This document shows positions 17,240 to 26,548 of a stretch of DNA of 42,439 nucleotides, piece by piece. The notes beneath the pieces were generated by a model that was not told the DNA's origin, made no database searches, and saw nothing but the letters and a program-made list of their open reading frames with translations. Source of the stretch: Bacteroidaceae bacterium (lineage in GTDB: Bacteria; Bacteroidota; Bacteroidia; Bacteroidales; Bacteroidaceae); contig JAFYWV010000035.1 of assembly GCA_017546505.1 (NCBI GenBank), positions 1 through 42,439 on the forward strand, written 5' to 3'. Each line of letters starts with the position of its first letter. The stretch's first letter is position 1. The position numbers were made by a program, and so were the translations under genes.

Positions 17240-19678
17240 TTATCCTATAATTTTTAGTTTTGCAAATTTAAGCAGCAAGGTCTTCACACCCGCATTCTGG
17301 AATTTTATTGTAGCCTTCGCATTCTCGCCTACACCTTCTGTCGTCTGAACCTCACCGATACCGAAACGCTCGTGCTGCACTATTGCTCCCACAGAAACTC
17401 CGGGTTGCGCAGTACCTCCACCTTGCGAATAACGCTGCACGTCCGACACACGATAAAGATTAGCCGGCCTTGATGTATTTGACGACGCCTCTACAACGCT
17501 GTTAGCTCCAACACCATAACCACGCTCCTTTTGCTGCTCCACAGCGCGGCTTGACGCCGCTGCTGCGACGCCAGTACGACTGAATTGCGGGCGTCCATTC
17601 TCCTCTTGTCCATAGCTATATGACGAACGTCTGCCATAGTTGCCGTTTGTCGCACCAAACATACCACCCGAGCGCGACTGTTGCTGTTGCTGTCGTTGTT
17701 GCACCGCGCCACCATTGGGTAGGACAATAAATGCAGGGTCTATCTCCTTAATAAAACAACTGGGCTCGCAGAACCCGAACTGCCCATACTTGTAACGACT
17801 TTTGGCAAAAGAGAGAATACAATGGTCCTTTGCACGTGTAATGGCCACATAAAGCAGACGGCGTTCCTCTTCCATCTCGCGCAATGACTCCCTTGCACCC
17901 GAATTTGGGAACAAATCCTCTTCTAGGCCAACGACAAACACAACAGGAAACTCCAAACCCTTTGCCGAATGGACTGTCATCAACGTTATACGCTCACCAT
18001 CTCCACTATCTTCATTCTCAAGATCGGACATCAGCGACACCTCGGACAAGAAATCGGCAAGAGTGTTATGTTCATTGCCCTCCTCAAGATGCATATCGAC
18101 AAAATCCTCAATGGCAGCCATCAAGGCCTCCAGATTCTCCTGTCGCGATTTGCCTTCGACACTCATATCACGATAAAGTTCATCGCGTAAGCCACTACTC
18201 CTGACCACCTCGCGCGCCACTTCAATGGCACTCTTCTCCTCTGCAAGTTTGGAGAAACCGTCAATCAGCCCTGTGAACTGCATCAATTTTGCGAGCGTTC
18301 CCTTGTTCACATCAAGACCACAAAGGAATGGGTCGGCAAGCACCTGCCAAAGACTCATTTCACGTTCAACGGCAAGCTCTTTCACCTTCTGCACCGTTTT
18401 GTCACCAATACCACGTGCAGGATAGTTTATAACTCTTTTGAAAGCCTCTTCGTCATTTTTGTTACATATCAGACGGAAATAGGCAATCACATCCTTCACC
18501 TCCTTGCGCTGATAGAACGAAAGACCGCCGAATATGCGGTAAGGATATCCCCTGCGCCTGAAAGCCTCCTCAAACACACGCGACTGGGCATTGGTACGAT
18601 AAAGTATGGCAAAATCACTGAAGCCAAGCCCCTCACGGCGGCGCAACTCCGAAATCCTGTTTGCCACAATCTCCACCTCTTCCAAATCAGAATATGCCGG
18701 ATACAGCTCCAGCGGAGTACCATCACCACGTTCTGAGTAGACATTTTTCTTTATCTGCCGGCTGTTCTTTGCAATGAGACTATTGGCCGCATTGACAATC
18801 ATTCTTGTCGAGCGGTAATTCTGTTCAAGTTTGAAAATCTGCGCCCCGCCATATCTCTCTGTAAAGCCAAGTATATTACCTATGTTAGCGCCACGGAACG
18901 AGTAAATGCTCTGCGCATCATCGCCCACCACACAAACAGCCTTTCGTTCCTGCGTCAATTGCCATACAATGCAAGCCTGTACATAATTGGTATCCTGGAA
19001 CTCATCGACAAGTACATAACGGAAGCGCTCCACATATTGACGACGCACATCGGGGAAATCCTTGAACAGACGATATGTATTCACCAGCAAATCATCAAAA
19101 TCCATAGCGTTCGCCAGACGGCAACGTTCGGCATATCTTTTATAAATCTCGGACACAGCCGGAATGCGCGCCCTTTTGTCATCATTACGCAAGCCTTGGT
19201 CATTCTCATAATCCGACGCCGAAACAAGATTGCTCTTTGCCGAGGAAATACGCTCGGCAACAGCATTCGGCTTGTAGAGTTTGTCGTCAAGTTGCATATC
19301 CTTTATAATACTTTTTACAAGACTGCGCGAATCACTCTGGTCATATATGGTAAACTGAGGGTCATAACCTATGTGGTGTGCCTCGCGGCGCAAAATCTTA
19401 GAAAATACAGAGTGGAATGTACCCATCCACAACATAGAAGCAGCCCTTGAGCCCACACGTGCTGCAATACGCTCTTTCATCTCATTTGCCGCTTTGTTGG
19501 TAAACGTGAGCGCAAGTATCGACCACGGTTCAAAACCATTCTCAAGCAAATAGGCTATCTTGTATGTCAGCACACGCGTTTTTCCCGAACCCGCCCCGGC
19601 AATCACCAGCAAAGGCCCGTCAAGATAACGTACAGCATCCAGCTGCGCACCGTTCAGTTCATCCTCGTAATTTATCAT
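17240..19678 (-). CDS. UvrD/PcrA-type superfamily 1 DNA helicase
   Basis: The 812-residue ATP-dependent 3'-5' helicase acts in repair and replication-fork processing. Walker A is AGAGSGKTR (residues 27-35); the Walker B DEFQDTN lies near 222; GDDAQSIYSFRGA, YRSTRMIVNAAN and VHSAKGLEFPVVFVVGLE mark motifs III-V, and ITRAKDHC marks VI. After about residue 650 comes a low-complexity linker with a glutamine run (QRQQQQQ) and many Ser/Gly/Ala. The protein ends in a small Tudor-like domain (VGAIVQHERFGIGEVQ), as in PcrA/UvrD, which binds RNA polymerase. The ATG at 19678 is chosen over one at 19693 because MINYEDELNGAQLDAV is the usual start. Confidence 0.94.
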   Translation of the reverse strand: MINYEDELNGAQLDAVRYLDGPLLVIAGAGSGKTRVLTYKIAYLLENGFEPWSILALTFTNKAANEMKERIAARVGSRAASMLWMGTFHSVFSKILRREAHHIGYDPQFTIYDQSDSRSLVKSIIKDMQLDDKLYKPNAVAERISSAKSNLVSASDYENDQGLRNDDKRARIPAVSEIYKRYAERCRLANAMDFDDLLVNTYRLFKDFPDVRRQYVERFRYVLVDEFQDTNYVQACIVWQLTQERKAVCVVGDDAQSIYSFRGANIGNILGFTERYGGAQIFKLEQNYRSTRMIVNAANSLIAKNSRQIKKNVYSERGDGTPLELYPAYSDLEEVEIVANRISELRRREGLGFSDFAILYRTNAQSRVFEEAFRRRGYPYRIFGGLSFYQRKEVKDVIAYFRLICNKNDEEAFKRVINYPARGIGDKTVQKVKELAVEREMSLWQVLADPFLCGLDVNKGTLAKLMQFTGLIDGFSKLAEEKSAIEVAREVVRSSGLRDELYRDMSVEGKSRQENLEALMAAIEDFVDMHLEEGNEHNTLADFLSEVSLMSDLENEDSGDGERITLMTVHSAKGLEFPVVFVVGLEEDLFPNSGARESLREMEEERRLLYVAITRAKDHCILSFAKSRYKYGQFGFCEPSCFIKEIDPAFIVLPNGGAVQQRQQQQQSRSGGMFGATNGNYGRRSSYSYGQEENGRPQFSRTGVAAAASSRAVEQQKERGYGVGANSVVEASSNTSRPANLYRVSDVQRYSQGGGTAQPGVSVGAIVQHERFGIGEVQTTEGVGENAKATIKFQNAGVKTLLLKFAKLKIIG

Positions 19679-19735
19679 CGTCAAAAAAATCAATTAACCG
19701 ATTAAAGTCGCAAGGTATAATGCAACAATAATTTG

Positions 19736-19743
19736 CGAAGATA
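19736..19743 (-). promoter_or_regulatory. -7 box for the helicase-nspC operon
   Basis: Minus-strand TATCTTCG followed by CAAA, 57 bp upstream of the ATG. A second related box, TACCTTGC (19717-19710), lies closer. No sure -33 element. Confidence 0.45.
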
Positions 19744-19815
19744 TGCAAAAAATGGCACAATAGCGAACATCGCGCTCAAAACCTTGTTTTCATTTATACC
19801 TAAACAATAAATAAT

Positions 19816-20430
19816 ATGAGTACATACACCACAACACGCACCGGTTTCGTAATGCCGGCGCTCAGCTACAGTGCAGGAGCATTATCTCCCGTCATCAGCC
19901 AGTCAACCATTGAATGCCACTACGGCAAACATCTGCAAACATACGTCGACAACCTCAACAAATTGGTTGCCAACACAGAATACGAGGACTACACCCTGCG
20001 AGAGATTGTCAAGCAAGCACCTCCAGGGCCGCTCTTCAACAACGCCGGACAAGTACTCAACCACTCGCTCTACTTTGAGCAGTTCACCCCGGCAGCTCCG
20101 GCCGGGAACCGGCCGGGTGGCAACCTCAAAGAGTTCATTCACTTCGATTTCGGCAACTTTGAGAATCTCAAGAAGAAGATGGAAGAGGCCTGTGCCACAC
20201 TCTTCGGCAGCGGTTGGGTGTGGCTTGCACAAGAGGAGAGCGGAAAGCTCACCATTGTCAGTTGCCACAACGGTGACACCCCAATGCGCCACCGTATGAC
20301 ACCACTCTACGGCATAGACGTATGGGAACACGCCTACTATCTCGACTACCAGAACCGACGTGCCGAGCACGTGAAGAGACTTTGGGAAATTGTTGACTGG
20401 GAAGTCGTTGAAAGTCGATTGGAGATATAG
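19816..20430 (+). CDS. sodB: Superoxide dismutase, Fe/Mn family
   Basis: This 204-residue enzyme converts superoxide to peroxide and oxygen in the cytoplasm. The four metal ligands are visible: His in ECHYGKHLQTYV, His in NHSLYFEQF, and Asp and His in DVWEHAYYLDY. NNAGQVLNH keeps the Gln typical of iron enzymes, whereas HNGDTPM has Gly where Fe enzymes usually have Ala and Mn enzymes Gln. Bacteroides and Porphyromonas enzymes with Gly there are cambialistic (Fe or Mn), so that is a reasonable inference here. The start at 19816 gives a slightly longer N-terminus than the MPALSYSAGAL start at residue 13; either is possible. It stands alone, divergent from the helicase. Confidence 0.94.
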   Translation: MSTYTTTRTGFVMPALSYSAGALSPVISQSTIECHYGKHLQTYVDNLNKLVANTEYEDYTLREIVKQAPPGPLFNNAGQVLNHSLYFEQFTPAAPAGNRPGGNLKEFIHFDFGNFENLKKKMEEACATLFGSGWVWLAQEESGKLTIVSCHNGDTPMRHRMTPLYGIDVWEHAYYLDYQNRRAEHVKRLWEIVDWEVVESRLEI

Positions 20431-20470
20431 ACACACAAAGGAGCACCGCAGTGCTCCTTTGTGTGTCTAT
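20427..20470. terminator. Long perfect palindrome between convergent sodB and EEP gene
   Basis: A perfect 20-bp stem (20427-20446 with 20451-20470) with a CGCA loop contains the sodB TAG stop at its left edge. It lacks a clear T run on either strand but sits between convergent genes, so it likely ends both transcripts or protects mRNA 3' ends. Confidence 0.75.
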
Positions 20471-20485
20471 ACAAGATATCAATAT

Positions 20486-21529
20486 TTACTTCGCCTCTTT
20501 TACCAGGTATACTATCACAGGCAAGTGGTCACTGTAGCCATTGAGCCACACACCACCTGCGTGCGTGCGCTTTGTATTTCCCTTATAGCGTCCCTCTTGC
20601 TGGAACATATAAGCACGTGAAAAAATCTCCGTTTTATACAGTTTCAATGTCGAGCGGTCTGCGCCAAGCAGATTACCGCTAAGAACAACCTGGTCAAAAA
20701 GATTCCACTTGCCTTTATACTTCAAAGTACCCATACCCTTCTTGCGCAGAATATTCCACCAAGGGTTATAAAGGTCATTTGCAGCCTTTACCTCCTCTTT
20801 CTCACGCACCGCGCCAAGACAGCTCTTCATACTTTTGTTATCCGGGTCATCATTCATATCACCCATAATGAGCACCTTGGTATCGGGCATCTCGGCCATA
20901 ATGGAGTCCTTCAACTGACGCACAAGCACACCTGCACGTTCGCGTGCCGGCGACTTAGCATAACGCGAAGGCCAATGGTTTACAATGATATGCACAACCT
21001 CGCCACCCATATCACCGCTCACAATGAGAAAACCGCGTGTCTTGTATGTTGTATCATTATCTACAGTAGTATAAGGTGCGAGCTTTGCATTGATTGGCTT
21101 GAACAGTTTGGGATTATATAGCAATGCACAATCTACGCCACGTCTGTCCGGACCTTCGATGTGCACGAAATCCCAACCGCGCGGAGCAAGCACCTCGTGC
21201 TTTACCAAATCCTCGAGCACACGGGAGTTTTCAATCTCAGACACGCCCACAGCTGCCATACCGACGGGCAACATATCGGTTGCCATCTCATTGAGTACAG
21301 TAGCCATATTCTTAAGTTTATTGGTATATTTTAGAGTACCCCACTTATTCGCTCCATCGGGCAAAAACTCATAGTCATTCTTTCCCTTATCGTGAATAGT
21401 ATCGAAAAGGTTTTCAAGATTATAGAAACCTACACTATAAACCTCATACTTTTTCTGGTTCTGACCCTGAGCCGTGAACATCACAGCAAAAAGCATCAAA
21501 AGCGCTAATAGACAACTGTTTTTTCTCAT
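20486..21529 (-). CDS. Secreted endonuclease/exonuclease/phosphatase (EEP) family protein
   Basis: The 347-residue protein has a signal peptide (MRKNSCLLALLMLFAVMFTAQG), so it acts outside the cytoplasm. The EEP metal-dependent phosphohydrolase core is complete: YNLENL (36-41), the metal-binding glutamate in SEIEN (97-101), NHWPSR (184-189), GDMNDDP (223-229) and the final SDHLP (333-337) with the catalytic histidine. The family cuts DNA, RNA or phosphoesters such as inositol phosphates; the substrate cannot be read from sequence. The ATG at 21529 is chosen because it begins the signal peptide; an ATG at 21538 is in frame. It is divergent from ilvC and near the TonB-receptor locus, which may be functionally related. 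Confidence 0.88.
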   Translation of the reverse strand: MRKNSCLLALLMLFAVMFTAQGQNQKKYEVYSVGFYNLENLFDTIHDKGKNDYEFLPDGANKWGTLKYTNKLKNMATVLNEMATDMLPVGMAAVGVSEIENSRVLEDLVKHEVLAPRGWDFVHIEGPDRRGVDCALLYNPKLFKPINAKLAPYTTVDNDTTYKTRGFLIVSGDMGGEVVHIIVNHWPSRYAKSPARERAGVLVRQLKDSIMAEMPDTKVLIMGDMNDDPDNKSMKSCLGAVREKEEVKAANDLYNPWWNILRKKGMGTLKYKGKWNLFDQVVLSGNLLGADRSTLKLYKTEIFSRAYMFQQEGRYKGNTKRTHAGGVWLNGYSDHLPVIVYLVKEAK

Positions 21530-21596
21530 TACGGTCATTTTTTATTCAAAATACATTACCGGTGGTAAAATTAATACAATTTATTGGAAAAATTAC

Positions 21597-21627
21597 TTTG
21601 TTTTTATCAATTTTAAAATTACTTTCG
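21597..21627 (+). promoter_or_regulatory. Promoter of ilvC
   Basis: TTTG (21597-21600), 19 bp, then TACTTTCG (21620-21627) followed by CAA. The leader to the ilvC ATG is about 130 nt, long for this window, leaving room for regulation. No clear riboswitch was recognised. Confidence 0.6.
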
Positions 21628-21757
21628 CAATCCGGAAAAAAGAAGCATCTCCTTTCTCACGCCGAGAGAGGTTTTTTTGATTGTTTCAGACAAGAGCAAC
21701 ATTTCTTTTACCTATTTAAATAAGAAGCTAATACAAGAAATAAAAAACAATACAATT

Positions 21758-22804
21758 ATGGCACAAATGAATTTTGGTGGCGTTATAGAAAACGTCGTGA
21801 CACGCGAAGAATATCCATTGGCAAAAGCATTGGAGACATTGAAAGACGAGACAATTGCAGTAATCGGCTATGGCGTACAAGGCCCGGGCCAGTCGCTCAA
21901 CTTGCGCGACAATGGTTTCAACGTAATCGTTGGCCAGCGCAAGGACTCAAAAAGTTGGGACAAGGCTGTTGCAGACGGATGGGTTCCCGGCGAGAACCTC
22001 TTTGACATCGAGGAGGCTTGCGAAAAGGCAACAATCATCGAGTATCTCCTCTCTGATGCCGGACAGATTTCAGTTTGGCCGACAGTGAAGAAACACCTCA
22101 CACCCGGCAAGGCCCTCTACTTCTCACACGGTTTCGGTATTACCTACAAGGAGCGCACAGGCATTGTTCCACCGGCCGACGTTGACGTGATACTTGTTGC
22201 ACCAAAGGGTTCTGGCACATCACTGCGCCGTATGTTCCTGCAAGGACGCGGTCTCAACTCAAGCTATGCAATCTTCCAGAATGCAACAGGCCGTGCTTGG
22301 GAGCGTGTCATCGCTCTCGGTATCGGTGTAGGCTCGGGCTACCTCTTTGAGACAACATTCAAGCGTGAGGTATACTCCGACCTCACCGGTGAGCGCGGTA
22401 CACTTATGGGCGCAATACAGGGTATCTTTGCAGCACAGTACGAGGTTCTTCGCCAAAACGGACACACACCATCAGAGGCTTTCAACGAGACTGTTGAAGA
22501 ACTGTCACAGAGCCTTATGCCACTCATTTCCGAGAATGGTATGGATTGGATGTATGCCAACTGTTCAACAACAGCACAGCGTGGCGCACTCGACTGGTGG
22601 AAAAAATTCCGCGATGCGACATTGCCTGTTTTCAACGAGCTCTACAGCGAGGTTGCCTGTGGTAACGAGGCGCAACGTAGCATCGACACGAACTCACAGC
22701 CCGACTACCGCCAGAAGCTTGAGGAAGAGTTGCGTGAGATGCGCGAAACAGAAATGTGGCAAGCCGGTGCAGTAGTGCGCAAGTTACGCCCGGAGAACAA
22801 CTAA
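21758..22804 (+). CDS. ilvC: Ketol-acid reductoisomerase
   Basis: This 348-residue enzyme carries out the isomerisation and NAD(P)H reduction of acetolactate and acetohydroxybutyrate in valine, leucine and isoleucine synthesis. The Rossmann motif is IGYGVQGPGQSLNLRDNG (near 37-54), followed by the cofactor-specificity loop GQRKDSKSW; the C-terminal knotted domain has the Mg-binding region TSDLTGERG-type segment (YSDLTGERGTLMGAI near 209) and later glutamates. The ATG at 21758 gives the usual MAQMNFGGV start; upstream in-frame ATG at 21677 would add 27 low-complexity residues. In Bacteroides ilvC usually follows ilvD-B-N; here it stands alone. Confidence 0.95.
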   Translation: MAQMNFGGVIENVVTREEYPLAKALETLKDETIAVIGYGVQGPGQSLNLRDNGFNVIVGQRKDSKSWDKAVADGWVPGENLFDIEEACEKATIIEYLLSDAGQISVWPTVKKHLTPGKALYFSHGFGITYKERTGIVPPADVDVILVAPKGSGTSLRRMFLQGRGLNSSYAIFQNATGRAWERVIALGIGVGSGYLFETTFKREVYSDLTGERGTLMGAIQGIFAAQYEVLRQNGHTPSEAFNETVEELSQSLMPLISENGMDWMYANCSTTAQRGALDWWKKFRDATLPVFNELYSEVACGNEAQRSIDTNSQPDYRQKLEEELREMRETEMWQAGAVVRKLRPENN

Positions 22805-22819
22805 AACAAAGAGACTCAC

Positions 22820-22881
22820 ACCGACACAAGTAAACCCCAAAAGCTTTTTGCGAAAGACTTTTGGGGTTTACTTGTGTCGGT
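22820..22881 (+). terminator. 24-bp perfect stem-loop after ilvC
   Basis: Left arm 22820-22843 pairs perfectly with 22858-22881 around a 14-nt loop that itself can form a short CTTT/AAAG stem. An A/T tract with T6 follows. The stem is unusually long for a terminator and starts 16 nt after the stop. Confidence 0.85.
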
Positions 22882-22957
22882 CATATTTTTTACTGCTCGG
22901 ATAATACACAATCATAAAAAAGTTTAAAAAAAATCACATATATCCACTTTTTTTTAC

Positions 22958-22965
22958 CATCTTTG
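22958..22965 (+). promoter_or_regulatory. Possible -7 box for the TonB-receptor locus
   Basis: CATCTTTG departs from TAnnTTTG by one base and lies 79 bp upstream of the receptor ATG. No convincing -33 element; weak call. Confidence 0.35.
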
Positions 22966-23043
22966 TATGATTTTAGACGTATTGCGTAACAGCGCATCTA
23001 CAGAAAGCAAACAAGTGATTGTATATTAATTTATTATATTACT

Positions 23044-25659
23044 ATGACCAAACTAACAAAATTTGCTGCACTCCTGCTGCTATTCTTTGTATCGACAGCG
23101 AATTCTCAAGGAGCGACAACCGTTGGCAACGGTATGAAAAAGGAGCAACCGGCCAGAACATTTTATGCCGACACTCTGAACAACAAGACCAATGCCGTAG
23201 ACAACATCATTCTCATTGACGACAATAACGAGTCCTACACATTCTCCGAAGGACAGCTTGGCGAAGACGAGGATTTCTCGGGTACAACAGCTATGATTTC
23301 GTCAAATGACGACTATTTCCTCTCCGAGGTGGGCTACCGTTTCAGTGCAATGCGTTTCCGCACACGTGCATACGAGTCGCACTATAACAATGTATATGCA
23401 AACGGCGTAATGCTCAACGATGCCGAAAGAGGACAGTTCAGCTATGGTATGATTGGCGGTCTCAACGACGCAACACGCAACAAGGAAGGAGCGACATATA
23501 CCGAACACAACAGCTTTGGCATTGGTTCAATTGGTGGTGCAAGCAACATCAATATGCGCGCCAGCCAATATGCAGCCGGGCACAAGGCATCACTCGTAGG
23601 CTGTAACCGCAACTACCTTGCACGTATAATGTACACCGGTTCAACAGGTCTAATGCAGAATGGTTGGGCATTCACCGTCTCGGCATCATACCGTTGGGCA
23701 AACGAAGGTGTAATTGAAGGAACATTCTACAACTCACTCGGCTATTTCCTTGCAGCCGAGAAGAAGATTGGCGACAGCCACAGCATCTCTATTGCCACTT
23801 GGGGTTCACCCACAGAGCGTGCACAGCAAGGCGCTGCCACCGAGGAGGCCTATTGGCTTGCCGGCAGTCACTACTACAACCCCAATTGGGGATACCAGCA
23901 GGGCAAAAAACGCAATGCACGCGTTGTAAACTCATACGAGCCGGCTGCAGTTATCACTTGGGACTATGAAATTAACGACAAGATGAAACTGACAACATCA
24001 CTCTTCGGCAAATACTCGATGTACAGCACATCGGCTCTCGGATGGAACGGCAATGCAGCCGACCCACGCCCCAACTATTATCAGAACCTGCCAAGTGCAG
24101 CATACGATGTATGGGATTTGGAGTACACCCCAACAGATGACGAACTTGCCGACTACAACACACGCAAGGAGCACTGGACTGCGAGCAAGGCCAACCGCCA
24201 GCTCAACTGGGATTATATGCATTATGCCAACCAGCAGGCCAATGCTGTTGGCGGCGAGTGCCTCTACTATGTTGAGCGCCGTCATAATGACCAGCTCACC
24301 CTGAACCTTGGTTCATCACTCAACATTGATTTCAACAAGCACAACAAGGGAACAGTCGGCTTGCAGCTTGGAACAACCAAGGGTATGCACTACAAGACGA
24401 TGGATGACCTTATGGGTGCAAAAAAATATACCGACATAGACAAATTCTCGGTTGGTGACTTCGGCATCAACAGCGACTATGTACAGAACGATGTTGACAA
24501 CCCTAACCGCCAGATAAAAGAAGGTGACGTATTCGGATACGATTACGACATTTACGTAAACAACGCATCACTCTTCTACCAGCACAAATACAGCAAGGGG
24601 ATTTTCCATTTCTTTGCAGGCGCTCACGCAGACGGTACAACAATGGAGCGTTACGGCAATATGCGCAATGGCCGTGCACAGCAGTACTCTAAAGGAAGTA
24701 GCGGCACTGCAACATTCTTTGGCGGTGGAGCAAAGTTGGGTATGATATTCGCATTCAACGCATACAACACTTTGTCATTAGGTGGTGGATATGAGAACCG
24801 TGCACCACTTGCCTACAACTCATTCATCGCACCACGTATGCGTAATGACTTTGTAATTGGCCTAAAGAACGAGGATATATTCAATGCAGAAATAGCATAC
24901 AACCTCAACGTCGGTCCGTTAAGCGCAAAAGTCAGCGGCTACGGAACCATCATCAAAAACAGCGTTGAGCAGAGTGCATTCTACAACGACCAAGAGTCAC
25001 AGTTCACCTATCTTACAATGACAGGCGTAAATAAATTGCACTATGGTCTTGAGGCTGCAGTTGTGTACAACATAACATCATCACTTTCAGTCAATCTGTT
25101 GGCTTCGGTTGGTGATGCCGAATACACAAACAATGCCAGCGGAATGCTCATCAGTGAGAACGAGGCTGTATGGAAAAACAGTGATGTATATATGAAAGGC
25201 GTAAAGCTTGATGGCACACCTCTCACAGCATTGAGCCTTGGCATTGACTACAACATCAAAGGTTGGTACTTGAGTGCGAACGTAAACTACTACGACCGCA
25301 TATACATTGACGCATCCAAATATGCACGCCTTGCAAGTGTTGTTGGTGCACCGGTAATTGATGCAACAACAGGTGAAGAGCGTCTGGATATCCCTTCACA
25401 ATACAAGGGAAAAGGAGGCATTATTGTGGATGCATCTATTGGCAAGAGCATAAGTTTGCGCGAAGGGAAGAAACTGAACATCAACCTTCAGCTCAGTAAC
25501 CTATTGAACAACACCAATATGATTACCGGAGGTTACGAGCAGAACCGTGACGACAGCTATGCCGATGGCAGCGAACGCACATACAAGTTCTCAAAGAATC
25601 CATTCCTCTACTATGCCAACGCATTCAACTTCTATTTGAACATCGGTTTCCGTTTCTAA
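23044..25659 (+). CDS. TonB-dependent outer membrane receptor
   Basis: The 871-residue protein has a signal peptide (cleavage near STANSQG, residue 22), a plug-like region (about 85-200, with FRTRAYESHYNNVYANGVMLND) and a long beta-barrel that ends in NAFNFYLNIGFRF with the terminal aromatic residue used for barrel insertion. It should import an unknown ligand across the outer membrane using TonB energy. Two usual Bacteroidetes features are missing: the N-terminal carboxypeptidase-regulatory-like domain and a SusD partner. The 60 residues before the plug are acidic. It is followed 26 nt later by a DUF5689 lipoprotein gene, then a large lipoprotein, all one strand, consistent with one operon. 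Substrate is unknown. Confidence 0.85.
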   Translation: MTKLTKFAALLLLFFVSTANSQGATTVGNGMKKEQPARTFYADTLNNKTNAVDNIILIDDNNESYTFSEGQLGEDEDFSGTTAMISSNDDYFLSEVGYRFSAMRFRTRAYESHYNNVYANGVMLNDAERGQFSYGMIGGLNDATRNKEGATYTEHNSFGIGSIGGASNINMRASQYAAGHKASLVGCNRNYLARIMYTGSTGLMQNGWAFTVSASYRWANEGVIEGTFYNSLGYFLAAEKKIGDSHSISIATWGSPTERAQQGAATEEAYWLAGSHYYNPNWGYQQGKKRNARVVNSYEPAAVITWDYEINDKMKLTTSLFGKYSMYSTSALGWNGNAADPRPNYYQNLPSAAYDVWDLEYTPTDDELADYNTRKEHWTASKANRQLNWDYMHYANQQANAVGGECLYYVERRHNDQLTLNLGSSLNIDFNKHNKGTVGLQLGTTKGMHYKTMDDLMGAKKYTDIDKFSVGDFGINSDYVQNDVDNPNRQIKEGDVFGYDYDIYVNNASLFYQHKYSKGIFHFFAGAHADGTTMERYGNMRNGRAQQYSKGSSGTATFFGGGAKLGMIFAFNAYNTLSLGGGYENRAPLAYNSFIAPRMRNDFVIGLKNEDIFNAEIAYNLNVGPLSAKVSGYGTIIKNSVEQSAFYNDQESQFTYLTMTGVNKLHYGLEAAVVYNITSSLSVNLLASVGDAEYTNNASGMLISENEAVWKNSDVYMKGVKLDGTPLTALSLGIDYNIKGWYLSANVNYYDRIYIDASKYARLASVVGAPVIDATTGEERLDIPSQYKGKGGIIVDASIGKSISLREGKKLNINLQLSNLLNNTNMITGGYEQNRDDSYADGSERTYKFSKNPFLYYANAFNFYLNIGFRF

Positions 25660-25685
25660 TAACACCATTATATTAATAGAGAATT

Positions 25686-26516
25686 ATGAAATCAATAAAA
25701 TATCTATCAATTTTAGCATTGTCACTCTTTGTCACAACATCGTGTATGAACGAGTTTGACGAGCCACAATTCAACGAGCCCCCTTTCGGCAACAACGAGA
25801 TTGGAGCAGCAACCCACACAATTGCCGAACTGAAAGCAAAGTACGCTTCAACCATCAGCGGCAATTCAGTCCAGCAAATAACCGAAGATATTATCATCGA
25901 AGGTGTAGTAGTTGCAAACGATGAGAGTGGCAACGTATACAAGCAATTCATTATCAACGATGCTACCGGTGCAATGGTAATCGGTGTAAATGATGTAGGC
26001 CTCTATGCAATGGTTCCAAAAGGACAGCGCGTACGCATTGCCTGCAAGGACTTGTACATTGGCGGCTATGGCAAGATGGCACAGATTGGAGGCCTATATA
26101 ACGGCAAAGTAGGACGTATGAACAGATACATCTATCCACAGCACATACGCATCATTGGCTTGCCGGATATGATGCAAGAAGAGATGCAGCCTGCCGTTAT
26201 CGACGACTCATTCTTTACAAATGACAACAAAAACAATCTTGCCAAGTTCGTACGTCTTGAGAATGTCTCAATCACAGAGGCCAATGGCACTGAGTTGTGG
26301 GCACCTGAGGAGAAAAAGAATAGCAGCAACGTTGTTGAACGCAACATAAAGATAGGCAGCACAAAGATTGTACTACGAATGAGTACATACGCCGACTTTG
26401 CCAATGAAGCAATTCCAACCGGCAAACTCAACATCAATGGTGTGATGACACGCTACAACGACTACTGGCAGTTTGTAATCAGCCACACGACAGACATTGA
26501 AAAAGTAATTGAATAA
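25686..26516 (+). CDS. DUF5689-type lipoprotein
   Basis: The 276-residue lipoprotein has a lipobox ending in TTSC (Cys20). The mature part carries one DUF5689-like domain from about 43 to 276: THTIAELKAKY, IIIEGVVVANDESGNVYKQFIINDATGAMVIGV and the ending GVMTRYNDYWQFVI. The pattern of short strands with VVxAND..GN.YK suggests a small OB-like beta barrel, which is inference. The family is found next to TonB receptors in Bacteroidetes and its ligand is unknown to me. It is probably exposed on the outer membrane and acts with the receptor before it. Confidence 0.8.
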   Translation: MKSIKYLSILALSLFVTTSCMNEFDEPQFNEPPFGNNEIGAATHTIAELKAKYASTISGNSVQQITEDIIIEGVVVANDESGNVYKQFIINDATGAMVIGVNDVGLYAMVPKGQRVRIACKDLYIGGYGKMAQIGGLYNGKVGRMNRYIYPQHIRIIGLPDMMQEEMQPAVIDDSFFTNDNKNNLAKFVRLENVSITEANGTELWAPEEKKNSSNVVERNIKIGSTKIVLRMSTYADFANEAIPTGKLNINGVMTRYNDYWQFVISHTTDIEKVIE

Positions 26517-26548
26517 CAAATATTATAATTAACCAAAAACAAAACATT

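Noticed and set aside
21630-21757. Leucine-type attenuator or riboswitch in the ilvC leader
   Set aside because: No leader peptide rich in Leu/Val/Ile codons and no convincing alternative stem-loops; the in-frame ATG at 21677 gives only a Lys/Asn-rich extension.
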